In this document: positions 17,601-25,609 of the stretch, piece after piece | Layout of the letters: each line of letters begins with the position of its first letter | Numbering within the stretch: the first letter of the stretch is position 1 | Source of the DNA: Streptantibioticus silvisoli | GTDB lineage: Bacteria; Actinomycetota; Actinomycetes; Streptomycetales; Streptomycetaceae | DNA length: 64,000 bases | NCBI RefSeq assembly: GCF_027947535.2 | Contig: NZ_JAAGKO020000005.1 | Span: forward strand, 202,801 to 266,800 | Reading direction: 5' to 3' | Position numbers and translations under genes: made by a program | Notes under the pieces: model-generated | What the model was told of the DNA's origin: nothing | The model's database searches: none | What the model saw: the letters and a program-made list of their open reading frames with translations, nothing else

Positions 17601-18815
17601 GTGAGCGGTATGGGAGACATGACAGCCCGCCGGGAATTGACGACCTATCCTCCGTCGAACACGGAGGACAGCGAGGCGATGGCTCGCATCCGGGAGTTCC
17701 TCGACCGTGTGGCGCCGCCGACGCCGTGCCTGGTCATCGACCTGCAAACGGTCCGCGACCGTTATCTGGAACTGACCGAGGCGCTGCCCGGGGCCCGGGC
17801 GTTCTACGCGGTCAAGGCGAATCCCGCGCCCGGGGTGCTGCGTTTGCTGGCGACCCTGGGGGCGGGCTTCGATGTGGCCAGCATTCCGGAGATCGAACTG
17901 TGTCTGGCCGAGGGCGCGCGGCCGGAGGACATCTCCTACGGAAACACGATCAAGAAGCGTGCCGATGTCGCGAAGGCATTCGCGCTCGGTGTCCGGAAAT
18001 TCACCACGGACAGCATGGCCGACCTGGAGAACCTGGCCGAATGCGCACCGGGTTCCTCAGTGTTCTGTCGCGTCGCGCTGAACGACACCGGTGCCGTGTT
18101 CGAGTTCGGTTCGAAATTCGGCTGTGCTTCGGACATGGTCGTCTCCCTTTTGGCGCGCACCGGTGAACTGGGACTGCACCCGGCGGGTGTCTCCTTCCAC
18201 GTCGGTTCGCAGCAACTGGATCCGGCCGCGTGGGACGCCGGAATCGCCGAGGCGGCCGAAATAGCCGCCAAGCTGGCGAGCGACGGAATTCAATTGCCGC
18301 TGCTCAATATAGGTGGAGGATTCCCGGGGAATTACACCGTCGTGTCGCCTCCGACCACCCACTATGCGACGGTGATCTCCGATTCGCTGGCCCGGCACTT
18401 CGGGGCCGCCGGACTTCCGCTGCCGGAGGTCATGCTGGAACCGGGCCGGCTGCTCGTGGCGGACGCGGGTCTGCTGCGTACGGAGGTCGTGCTGGTCTCC
18501 CGTAAATCCACTGCGGACGACCATCGCTGGGTGTATCTCGACAGTGGCCGCTACAACGGCATGGCGGACACCGAGAACGACTGGATCTATTTCCAGCTCA
18601 CCACCCCGCGGCGCGGCGGTGAGACCGGCCCGGTGATTCTCGCGGGACCGACGTGCGACGGTACCGACGTGTGGTACCACAACCGCATGTACGAACTCCC
18701 CCTGGAGCTTCGGGCCGGAGACCACGTCGACGTCCTGAGCGCCGGCGCGTATTCGACGAGTACCTCCTGCGCGGACTTCAACGGGTTCGCTCCGACGACG
18801 ACTCATTGCGTCTGA
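17601..18815 (+). CDS. Fold-type III PLP decarboxylase, ornithine decarboxylase type
   Basis: A 404-residue alanine-racemase-fold decarboxylase. AFYAVKANPAPGVL (near 68-81) carries the PLP lysine K72. FHVGSQQ, NIGGGFPGNY and EPGRLLVADAG form the phosphate-binding barrel. GPTCDGTD near residue 350 holds the cysteine used across the dimer interface by eukaryotic-type ornithine decarboxylases, which favours ornithine over diaminopimelate. Three in-frame starts exist (17601 GTG, 17610 ATG, 17619 ATG). The first has GGAG at good spacing and is used here, but 17619 is possible. Product would be putrescine. Confidence 0.82.
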   Translation: MSGMGDMTARRELTTYPPSNTEDSEAMARIREFLDRVAPPTPCLVIDLQTVRDRYLELTEALPGARAFYAVKANPAPGVLRLLATLGAGFDVASIPEIELCLAEGARPEDISYGNTIKKRADVAKAFALGVRKFTTDSMADLENLAECAPGSSVFCRVALNDTGAVFEFGSKFGCASDMVVSLLARTGELGLHPAGVSFHVGSQQLDPAAWDAGIAEAAEIAAKLASDGIQLPLLNIGGGFPGNYTVVSPPTTHYATVISDSLARHFGAAGLPLPEVMLEPGRLLVADAGLLRTEVVLVSRKSTADDHRWVYLDSGRYNGMADTENDWIYFQLTTPRRGGETGPVILAGPTCDGTDVWYHNRMYELPLELRAGDHVDVLSAGAYSTSTSCADFNGFAPTTTHCV

Positions 18816-19233
18816 GTTCTCCCCGCGAGCCGGCCGCCGAGGTCTGCGAGTGCGGGACGAACAGCGGGAGTTGAGTCGGCCGGGACATCCGGACGGCCAC
18901 GCGGACCCCCACGGTGCGCACCGGGAGCGGACACTCACGGTGTGCGGCGGGAGTTGCTCCGCGTGGCCCCGGGCTGTCCCGGCCTTCGTCGGCGTACGGC
19001 GTTGCGACGGCGGCGAGTTGCCGCAAGGCAGCGCAGCACGCCGAGGGCGGCCCGGGACGCCGCGCTCACCGAGAAGCGGGGCGGTGCGCGCAGGCGGGCC
19101 GCTACGACAGCGCGCCATGGTCCTCGATCCCGGACGGGCAGCAGCCGGCCGGGTACGTCCGGCGCGGCGGTGACGTTCCGTCGGTCCCGCAGCCGGCCAT
19201 GACCTGGCATCACTCTTTCGGCAGGACGGACCA
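18816..19233. other. Intergenic region without a supported gene
   Basis: About 420 bases between the decarboxylase and an EamA transporter. No conserved domain in any frame and no strong hairpin. The transporter promoter is presumably within it. Confidence 0.4.
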
Positions 19234-20067
19234 ATGACCGCTTTTCTCGCGCTCCTGGCGTCGGTGCTCTGGGGCGCCACCGACTACGGCGGGGGCACGC
19301 TCTCGCGGCGTCTGCCGGTCACGGTGGCGCTGCTGGGCTCCCAGGTCACGGCGGTGGTCGTGCTGGGCGTCGGCCTGGGAGTCCCGGGGGTGCACGTCGG
19401 GTTCGGCGGCTACCTGGTCTACGGCGCCCTGGCCGGCCTGCTGGGAATGCTCGGCCTGTTCGCGTTCTACCAGGCCATGGCGACCGGTCCGATGTCCGTG
19501 GTGGCCCCGGTCTCCGCGTGCGGCACCGCGATCCCGGTCGTCTACGGGCTGCTCCGCGGCGAGCACGTCATGCCGGTCCAGGGCCTGGGCATCGCCGTCG
19601 CGTTCGTGGGCGTCATCCTCGTCTCCGGCCCGGAACTGCACGGCGGCGCCGGCGGCAGACGGACGGTCCTGTTGTCGCTGGGGGCCGCGGCCGGCTTCGG
19701 ATCGGTGTTCCTGTTCTCCGGACTCGGCGCACCGCACGGCGTGTACGGCACGATGCTGGCCGAACAGTTCGTCGGGCTCCTGCTCGTGCTCCCCGGCGCG
19801 TGGGCGAGGCGGGACCTGCGCGGCATCACGTGGGACCGGCGAACCGTGGCCCTCAGCGTCCTGGTGGGGTTCGGGGACCTCGCCGCGATCGCGTCGTACC
19901 TCGGCGCGGCGCGCGGCAGCCACCTCGCGGTGGTGTCGGTCCTCAGCTCGCTCTACCCGGTCGTGACCACCCTGCTGGCCCGGTACCTGCTCGCCGAACG
20001 CCTGCGGTCGATCCAGAACGCCGGAGTCGTGGCCGCCCTCGCCGGCATCGTGCTGATCAACCTGTAG
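19234..20067 (+). CDS. EamA/DMT-family inner-membrane transporter
   Basis: A 277-residue permease of the drug/metabolite superfamily with ten predicted helices in two EamA repeats. The first repeat begins LLASVLWGATDYGGG and includes FYQAMATGPMSVVAPVSA. The second ends LGAARGSHLAVVSVLSSLYP and VVTTLLARYLLAERL, a typical motif. The family exports amino acids, polyamines or metabolites; the substrate is not predictable. It follows the ornithine decarboxylase on the same strand after a long gap, so a link to putrescine export is only a guess. Confidence 0.85.
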   Translation: MTAFLALLASVLWGATDYGGGTLSRRLPVTVALLGSQVTAVVVLGVGLGVPGVHVGFGGYLVYGALAGLLGMLGLFAFYQAMATGPMSVVAPVSACGTAIPVVYGLLRGEHVMPVQGLGIAVAFVGVILVSGPELHGGAGGRRTVLLSLGAAAGFGSVFLFSGLGAPHGVYGTMLAEQFVGLLLVLPGAWARRDLRGITWDRRTVALSVLVGFGDLAAIASYLGAARGSHLAVVSVLSSLYPVVTTLLARYLLAERLRSIQNAGVVAALAGIVLINL

Positions 20068-20171
20068 GCACCGTCCGGCGGATCACGGCGGCGCCACCGC
20101 GCCGCGGCCACCCGGTTCGCCGCGCGGTAATTCGGATGTACCGCCTCCCCGGGCGGAATACCCTGCCCGTC

Positions 20172-20696
20172 ATGACGCAGGAGATCCGGCTTCGGCCCGT
20201 GGCCAGGGACGACCTCCAGGTCCTGCAAGCGGTGACCAACAACGGCCCCGAAACGGCGTCGGTCCACGGGTGGTTCGGCTGGACCGACCCCGCCGGCCTG
20301 GTGAGGCGCTGGGAGGAGAACGGGCTGCTCACCCCCGACTTCGGACATCTGGTCGTCGCCGCGGGCCCGGAGGCACTCGGGCACGTGTCGTGGTACCGGT
20401 CGGGCCAAGGGCCGCTCAACCACAGCTGGAACATCGGCGCCGGCCTGCTGCCCGCGGCACGCGGACGCGGCGTCGGCACCGCGGCCCAACGGCTGCTCGT
20501 CCACTACCTGTTCGCCCACACCCAGGTGCACCGGATCGACGCCCACACCGACGTGACGAACACCGCCGAGCAACGCGCCCTGGAGAAGGCGGGCTTCACC
20601 CGCGAAGGCACCCTGCGCGGCGCCCAGTTCCGCAACGGCGGCTACCACGACATGGCCGTCTACAGCATCCTGCGCCCGGAGGTCACCCTCGGCTGA
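20172..20696 (+). CDS. GNAT acetyltransferase, RimJ/RimL type
   Basis: A 174-residue acetyltransferase of the ribosomal-protein-acetylating RimJ/RimL group, which in practice also acetylates many small molecules. IRLRPVARDDLQVLQAV opens the fold, WNIGAGLLPAARGRGVGTAA is motif A with the acetyl-CoA loop RGRGVG, and TNTAEQRALEKAGFTREG is motif B. The ATG at 20172 begins just before the first conserved strand; another in-frame ATG lies at 20136. It is 104 bases after the EamA gene, perhaps co-transcribed. Confidence 0.82.
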   Translation: MTQEIRLRPVARDDLQVLQAVTNNGPETASVHGWFGWTDPAGLVRRWEENGLLTPDFGHLVVAAGPEALGHVSWYRSGQGPLNHSWNIGAGLLPAARGRGVGTAAQRLLVHYLFAHTQVHRIDAHTDVTNTAEQRALEKAGFTREGTLRGAQFRNGGYHDMAVYSILRPEVTLG

Positions 20697-21014
20697 GCAC
20701 CGCTTGCGTCGGCGTCCTCGGCCGGCTCGTCCGGCGCCGGGGCGGCCCGGGTGCGCCAGGCGCGGGTGGGAACGGAGCCAGTGGTCAGGGCTCCGCCCCC
20801 TCCGCGTGCGGCGGTCCGCCGTCCTGTCCTACCTTCCGCGCGGGATCGGCCCGCCCTTCGACGGCTCCGCCGGGCAGGCGGCGGGCCCCCTGCTCCACCC
20901 GTTCAACCGCCTCGCCGGCCGCGGGGAACAGCGCACAGCACCCGGCGACGCCTTCGTCCCCCTCGCCTGCGGTCACCTCTGGAGACGCCTCAAGTGCGCC
21001 CCGGCGCGAGCGTG
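20697..21014. other. Intergenic region between convergent genes
   Basis: About 320 bases between the GNAT gene and the minus-strand HxlR gene. A plus-strand frame containing SYLPRGIGPPFDGSAG can be read but matches nothing I recognise. No clean terminator hairpin was found. Confidence 0.35.
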
Positions 21015-21434
21015 TTACGAGCTTGGACGTTTCACGGCCCGTCCGTCGTACTCCTCGCGGGCGGTGAGGACTTCCTCGACGTACCGCACCGACCACTCCG
21101 TGAGCGCCTTCAGGGGGCCGCGCAGCGTCTGGCCGAGCGCGGTCAACTCGTACTCCACGCGGGGCGGCACCTCCGGGTGGACCGTTCGCAGGACCAGTCC
21201 GTCGCGTTCGAGGGTGCGCAGCGTCTGGGTGAGCATCTTCTCGCTCACTCCCGCCAGCCGATGCCGCAGTTGGGTGAACCGGCACGCCCCGTGCTTGCCC
21301 AGTTCGCCCAGCACGAGGACCGCCCACTTGCTGCCGATCTGGTCGAGCAGGTCACGCGACGGGCAGCCGCGTGCGTAAGGGTCCCAGGACGGTATGGGCC
21401 CGGTCACATTCTCGGTGGTCGTCAAACTGCTCAC
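21015..21434 (-). CDS. HxlR-family winged-helix regulator
   Basis: A 139-residue dimeric DNA-binding protein. CPSRDLLDQIGSKWAVLVLGEL with a conserved N-terminal Cys, RFTQLRHRLAGVSEKMLTQTL (recognition region), LRTLERDGLVLRTVHPEVPP and RVEYELTALGQ are the standard HxlR blocks. The Cys may sense oxidants or quinones, as in QorR/YodB types. It starts at GTG 21434 and is divergent from an NmrA-like reductase, the usual qorR-qorB layout, so it probably represses both genes from the shared intergenic region. Confidence 0.88.
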   Translation of the reverse strand: MSSLTTTENVTGPIPSWDPYARGCPSRDLLDQIGSKWAVLVLGELGKHGACRFTQLRHRLAGVSEKMLTQTLRTLERDGLVLRTVHPEVPPRVEYELTALGQTLRGPLKALTEWSVRYVEEVLTAREEYDGRAVKRPSS

Positions 21435-21452
21435 CTCGATACTTTCCTGCGG

Positions 21453-21485
21453 GTGGCCACCTTACCGCGAAGTGGTCACTTACCG
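21453..21485. promoter_or_regulatory. Direct-repeat operator candidate for the HxlR regulator
   Basis: GTGGCCACCTTACCG (21453-21467) and GTGGTCACTTACCG (21472-21485) are direct repeats with a 19-bp period, each starting with a GTGGYCAC palindrome. They lie between the divergent HxlR and NmrA-like genes, the expected place for an HxlR operator overlapping both promoters. Confidence 0.5.
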
Positions 21486-21552
21486 AAGGAGAGTGACCAG
21501 GTCATCCTGGGGTTCGTGCCGCGGGAGGTCCGCGGCAGGAAGGGGCGAACCC

Positions 21553-22410
21553 ATGTCGATCGTTGTCACCGGAGCCTCCGGTCAGCTGGGCGGGCTCACC
21601 GTCGAGGCACTGCTGGCGCGCGGGGTGCCGGCCTCGCAGATCGTCGCGACCAGTCGGGACATCGCCCGGATCAAGGACTTCGCCGACCGCGGCGTCGTGG
21701 TGCGGCGGGCCGACTTCGCCGAGCCGGACACTCTCGCGGCGGCCTTCGAGGGCGCGGACAAGCTGCTGCTGGTGTCGACCACCACCGTGGACGAGCGGGT
21801 CGCCAACCACCGCCGCGCCGTCGACGCCGCGGTGGCGGCGGGGGTGTCGCTGGTGGCGTACACGAGCATGTCGCACGCGGCCACCGCCACCACGGTCCTC
21901 GCCGCGACCCATCGCGCCACGGAGGAGTACCTGCGGGAGCGCGCGGTCCCCGCCGTGATGCTGCGCAACAGCTGGTACCTGGAGAACTACACCGCCCAAC
22001 TCCCGCTGATCCTGGCCGGCGGAGCCGTCGCCGGCGCGGCCGGCCGGGGCCGGATCAGCGCCGCGACCCGTGCCGACTACGCCGAGGCCGCCGCGGTGGT
22101 ACTGACCACCGACGGCCACGCCGGCGAGGTCTACGAGCTGGGCGGTGACGAGGCGTTCACCCTGGCCGACCTCGCCGCGGCGATCTCGGCCGCCACCGGG
22201 AAGCGGATCACGTACACCGACCTGCCGGCCGGTGAACTCGCCCGGGTGCTGGCCGGCGCCGGCCTGCCCGCCGAGCTGGCACACGTCCTCGTCGACGCCG
22301 ACCTCGGCATGGCCCGCGGCGAGCTGTTCACCGACTCCGGTGACCTGCGCCGCCTGATCGGACGGCCGACCACCCCGCCGGCCGACGCGATCGCCGACGC
22401 ACTGCGCTGA
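21553..22410 (+). CDS. NmrA-like NAD(P)-binding protein, QorB/YtfG type quinone reductase
   Basis: A 285-residue atypical short-chain dehydrogenase. IVVTGASGQLGGLTVEALLA (residues 3-22) is the dinucleotide-binding GxxGxxG motif. RGVVVRRADFAEPDTL and LLLVSTTTVDERVANH follow the YtfG pattern, and LRNSWYLENYT is the substrate-pocket signature seen in NAD(P)H:quinone oxidoreductase 2. Expected activity is NADPH-dependent quinone reduction. It is divergent from the HxlR regulator. The start has GGAAGGGG about eight bases upstream; extending upstream would cross the repeat operator. Confidence 0.85.
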   Translation: MSIVVTGASGQLGGLTVEALLARGVPASQIVATSRDIARIKDFADRGVVVRRADFAEPDTLAAAFEGADKLLLVSTTTVDERVANHRRAVDAAVAAGVSLVAYTSMSHAATATTVLAATHRATEEYLRERAVPAVMLRNSWYLENYTAQLPLILAGGAVAGAAGRGRISAATRADYAEAAAVVLTTDGHAGEVYELGGDEAFTLADLAAAISAATGKRITYTDLPAGELARVLAGAGLPAELAHVLVDADLGMARGELFTDSGDLRRLIGRPTTPPADAIADALR

Positions 22411-22478
22411 CCGGCCACCGACCCGCTTCTCCCACCGGCCCACGTGCCTCCCGACCACCCGGGGAAAGGTCCTTCACG

Positions 22479-23465
22479 ATGTCCCACCGCACCACCGCGC
22501 AGGCCACTTGGCGGCGCTCGCTCCTCGCCCTCACCGCGACGTCCGCCGCCGTGGCGGCCCTCACGCTTCCCGCCGCCGCCGCGCCGGTCCACGACCGCGA
22601 GGGCGGCGACCGCACGATCACGGTCAACGGCGGCAACGCCTTCCCCGAGAGCGTCGCGGCCGACCACCACTACGTCTACACCGCCAGCATCGCCGACGGC
22701 ACCGTCTACCGCGGGCGCCCCGGGGCGACGTCGCTCGACCTGTTCCTGCCGGGCGGCCAGGACGGCCGCACCCAGGCCACCGGGATCAAGACCACCGGCG
22801 ACCGCCTGCTCATCGCCGGCGCCTTCACCGGGCGCTTCTTCGTCTACACGGACACCGGCAAGCTCGTCTCCTCCTACACCGTCCCCGACACGGGCGGGCC
22901 GACCCTCGTCAACGACGAGACCGTCACCCCCGACGGGGACGTCTACATCACCGACTCCTTCCGCGCCGTCGTCTACCGGATTCCGGCCGCCGAGGTGAAC
23001 GCCCCGGCCACCGGCGCCCATCGGACCCTGGAGGTGGCCTACCGACTGCCGGACTACGTGGCCGGCCAGTCCAACGGCAACGGCATCGTCACCACCCCCG
23101 ACGGCAAGTCGCTGATCATCGGCTACTGGTACAGCGGCGCCCTCTACCGGCTCACCCTCGCCACCGGCGAGGTCAGCAGGATCGCCGCACCGGCGCTGGC
23201 CGGCGCCGACGGGATGGCACGGCAGGGCGACACCCTGTACATCGCCCGTTCCGTGACCAACGAGGTCGACACCGTACGGCTGTCCGGCGACGAGACCGCG
23301 GCCACCGTCGTCTCCGCCCGCACCTACCCCGGGGCCGACACCACCACCGGCGTCGCGGTGAGCGGGGACCGGCTGCTGGTGACCAACTCGCAGATGGACA
23401 CCTTCCTGTACGGCGATCCGCTGACCAGCCCCGTCTTCACCCTCGAAAGCCTGCCGCTGCGCTGA
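22479..23465 (+). CDS. Secreted SMP-30/NHL-like beta-propeller protein
   Basis: A 328-residue exported protein. The N-terminus (RRSLLALTATSAAVAALTLPAAAA) is a signal peptide cleaved near residue 36. The rest is one propeller of repeated blades such as FPESVAADHHYVYTASIADG, NDETVTPDGDVYITDSF, NGNGIVTTPDGKSLIIGYW and ADGMARQGDTLYIARS, as in SMP-30/gluconolactonase-like proteins. Lactonase metal ligands are not obvious, so function is open: a secreted lactonase, a scavenger or a binding protein. It lies 68 bases after the quinone reductase and may share its promoter. Confidence 0.78.
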   Translation: MSHRTTAQATWRRSLLALTATSAAVAALTLPAAAAPVHDREGGDRTITVNGGNAFPESVAADHHYVYTASIADGTVYRGRPGATSLDLFLPGGQDGRTQATGIKTTGDRLLIAGAFTGRFFVYTDTGKLVSSYTVPDTGGPTLVNDETVTPDGDVYITDSFRAVVYRIPAAEVNAPATGAHRTLEVAYRLPDYVAGQSNGNGIVTTPDGKSLIIGYWYSGALYRLTLATGEVSRIAAPALAGADGMARQGDTLYIARSVTNEVDTVRLSGDETAATVVSARTYPGADTTTGVAVSGDRLLVTNSQMDTFLYGDPLTSPVFTLESLPLR

Positions 23466-23495
23466 CCCCGCGCCGTCGCTCCGGTGCTGTGCTCC

Positions 23496-23528
23496 GTGCG
23501 ACCGGGCCGTGAAGCGGCCCGGTCGCAC
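23496..23528. terminator. Perfect 14-bp hairpin, bidirectional terminator
   Basis: GTGCGACCGGGCCG (23496-23509), a five-base loop TGAAG, then the exact complement (23515-23528). It lies between the convergent beta-propeller and MarR genes and could end transcription from both sides. Confidence 0.85.
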
Positions 23529-23582
23529 CGGGCCGCGGTCCTACGGCGCCCGCCGTACCTGCGGCGGGTGTTCCGTGCTGCG

Positions 23583-24047
23583 TCAACGCCCCCGGTCGCC
23601 GGGGTCGGCCGCGTCCGCGTCGAGCAGACGGGTGAGGACGGCGGTGAGCTGATCGAGGTCGCCGGCCGGGAGGGTCTTGATGGCCGGGGGCGGGCGCAGC
23701 AGTATGGCGTCGGCGGTCGCGATGACGTCGTGCCCGGCGGCGGTCAGCGTGACCAGCTTGCGGCGCCGGTCATCGGGGTGCGGGCGGCGTTCGACGAGGC
23801 CGTGGGCCTCCAGCTTGTCGACGATCAGCGTCGCGTAGGGGGCGTCGACACCGTTGGCCTCCGCGAGCCGGCCCAGGGTCGCCGGTCCTTCGCGGAGCTG
23901 GAAGAGGATCTTTCCCCGGCCGCCGCCCAGGCGGAATCCGAGCGCCTCGGCCAGCTCGCCGTGCCGGTTGTGCGCCTCGACGAACCGCTGCATGAGGGCC
24001 CAGGCCCGCTGGACGGAATCGTCCGATCGTCCGGAGGAGCCTGTCAT
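23583..24047 (-). CDS. MarR-family regulator
   Basis: A 154-residue winged-helix regulator. GKILFQLREGPATLGRLAEANGVDAPYATLIVDKLEAHGLVERRPHPDDRRRKLVTLTAAG spans the helix-turn-helix and the wing with the conserved DxRRR. ATG has GGGAGAGG about eight bases upstream. It lies 79 bases downstream of an SDR gene on the same strand, so the pair is probably an operon controlled by this protein through the palindrome-rich SDR promoter. Confidence 0.88.
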   Translation of the reverse strand: MTGSSGRSDDSVQRAWALMQRFVEAHNRHGELAEALGFRLGGGRGKILFQLREGPATLGRLAEANGVDAPYATLIVDKLEAHGLVERRPHPDDRRRKLVTLTAAGHDVIATADAILLRPPPAIKTLPAGDLDQLTAVLTRLLDADAADPGDRGR

Positions 24048-24126
24048 CGTCGCCTCTCCCGCTTCCTTCGGTGCCGCGGCGGTCCGGGCCGCCGCGTCGG
24101 GTGCCCGGTCCGCCGCGGTGCCGCCG

Positions 24127-24861
24127 TCACCACGCTACCGTCCGGCCGAGGTAGTCGACGTAGTGCAGCCCGGGGCGGCCCCGGAGGGCGTCGAGCGTTG
24201 TGACGACGTTCGGGATGCTCTCGTCCATGCCGAGCCGGGCGTTCGGGCCGCCGAGGTCGGTACGCACCCAGCCGGGGGCCATGAGCACCAGGGTCCGGCC
24301 CTCGCCCCGGTGCCGCGCGTCGTAGCTGCGCATGAACGTGTTGAGCGCGGCTTTGCTGCCGCGGTACACCTCGTGGCCGCCGTGCTCGTTGCCGGCCACG
24401 CTGCCCTGGCCCGAGGACATCACCCCGATCGTGCCCTCGGGTTCGACGAGGTCCTGGAGCGCCTCGATGACCCGCAGCGGGCCGAGCGCGTTGGTGACCA
24501 TGACGCGGTTGAACTCGTCGGTCGCGGTCTCCGCCACCGTGCCGTCGGGCCGGTTCGTGACGCCGGCGTTGACGAACAGCAGGTCGAACCTCCGGTCCGC
24601 CAGCCGGTCGTGCAGCGCCGCGATCTGTGCGGGCTCGGTGATGTCGACGGTCTCGATCTCGATCTCCTCGGCACGGGTGTCGGCGAGGTCGTGCAACGGG
24701 GTCCGGCCCGAGCCGCGCACGGTGGCCACGACCTGCCGGCCGTCCCGCGCCCACTCCTGGGCCAGCGCGAGGCCCAGACCGCGCGACGCGCCGATCAGCA
24801 GCACGCGGCCGCCCGGGGCCGACGACGGGTCGGACGGAAGACTCGCGTTAGTTGTAGTCAT
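24127..24861 (-). CDS. Short-chain dehydrogenase/reductase
   Basis: A 244-residue Rossmann oxidoreductase. VLLIGASRGLGLALAQEW is the NAD(P)-binding TGxxxGxG variant, LLFVNAGVTN replaces the NNAG motif, SSGQGSV carries the Ser, and VYRGSKAALNTFMRSY carries the YxxxK pair. Substrate unknown; it resembles C-factor/CsgA-like SDRs. The ATG at 24861 is the first plausible start and coincides with the predicted transcription start. A MarR gene follows in the same operon. Confidence 0.85.
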   Translation of the reverse strand: MTTTNASLPSDPSSAPGGRVLLIGASRGLGLALAQEWARDGRQVVATVRGSGRTPLHDLADTRAEEIEIETVDITEPAQIAALHDRLADRRFDLLFVNAGVTNRPDGTVAETATDEFNRVMVTNALGPLRVIEALQDLVEPEGTIGVMSSGQGSVAGNEHGGHEVYRGSKAALNTFMRSYDARHRGEGRTLVLMAPGWVRTDLGGPNARLGMDESIPNVVTTLDALRGRPGLHYVDYLGRTVAW

Positions 24862-24897
24862 AACAATGATTGTGTGTCGTATAACTAAATCCGTCAA
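24848..24897 (-). promoter_or_regulatory. Leaderless promoter with MarR-type palindromes upstream of the SDR gene
   Basis: On the minus strand, TTGACG (complement of 24892-24897), a 17-base spacer and CACAAT (24874-24869) make a good -35/-10 pair. Seven bases later comes the ATG at 24861, so transcription should start at or near the A of the start codon. TTAGTTGTA (24848-24856) and TATAACTAA (24880-24888) form an inverted repeat, and ACAATGATTGT (24863-24873) is a shorter palindrome over the -10. The region is conspicuously AT-rich. Confidence 0.6.
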
Positions 24898-25124
24898 GCC
24901 GTGGCTGCGCGTCCCCGCTCGGGGGTCGGCGTCGCCTGCGGCGGTACGGAGTCGGGCCTGCGGATGCCCTGCGGTGGCAAGCCGGCTTTCCCACCGGGCG
25001 CTCGGCCGGCCCGTGGGCCCGCCCGGGCCGGCGGTGGTCTCCTGCGCGGGCGGGGTCGCGGCCGGGCGCTTACGCTGGTGGGAGTGCGCGACGACGGGCC
25101 GACACCACGTCAGGAGGTGTTCGC

Positions 25125-25334
25125 ATGATCGCACTGGAGACCATCGGTCTCTCCCTCGGCGTCATGCTCTTCGTGATCGCCGCACTGCTCTTCTTCATGG
25201 GCGGACCCCGTTACGCGAACCGGGGCGGCCGGAGCGGGAAGAACGCGACCGGCGACCGGCCCGGAACCGGGCGGAACGACGGCGGAGCGACGCCTTACGA
25301 CCGGCGGGACCACGAGGACGCGAAGGTCCCCTGA
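25125..25334 (+). CDS. Small single-pass membrane protein of unknown function
   Basis: A 69-residue protein with one N-terminal hydrophobic helix (IGLSLGVMLFVIAALLFFMG, about residues 7-26) and a hydrophilic Gly/Arg/Asp-rich tail that is probably cytoplasmic. AGGAGG lies seven bases before the ATG, the best ribosome-binding site in this area, supporting a real gene. No family is recognised. It precedes a MerR-like remnant. Confidence 0.65.
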   Translation: MIALETIGLSLGVMLFVIAALLFFMGGPRYANRGGRSGKNATGDRPGTGRNDGGATPYDRRDHEDAKVP

Positions 25335-25460
25335 GGGTCCAGCCGACGGCACGGCCGGCCAGGTGGGCCGGCCACCGGTGACGAAGCGGACCCGGCCCGC
25401 GAACCGTGCCCGCGAACCCGGTCGGCGGATCGTGCCCGCGACCCGCCCCGCGAACCCGGC

Positions 25461-25547
25461 AGGCTGACCGAGCGCATCGACGTCCTGACCCGCAACCGCG
25501 ACGCGGTCGCCGCCTACCTGGACGAACTCCGACAGCGTGCGCACTGA
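25461..25547 (+). pseudogene. Remnant: possible C-terminal helix of a MerR-type regulator
   Basis: RLTERIDVLTRNRDAVAAYL followed by DELRQRAH and TGA looks like the C-terminal coiled-coil dimerisation helix of MerR-family regulators. No helix-turn-helix is present upstream; instead 25370-25460 is degenerate CCCGCGAACC-rich sequence. It is either a gene tail or a chance match. Confidence 0.35.
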
Positions 25548-25609
25548 CCTGCGGCGCACTGCTCCCGCCGCCCACCGCCGCTCTCGTCAGCCGCCCTGCC
25601 TCACCGTGC

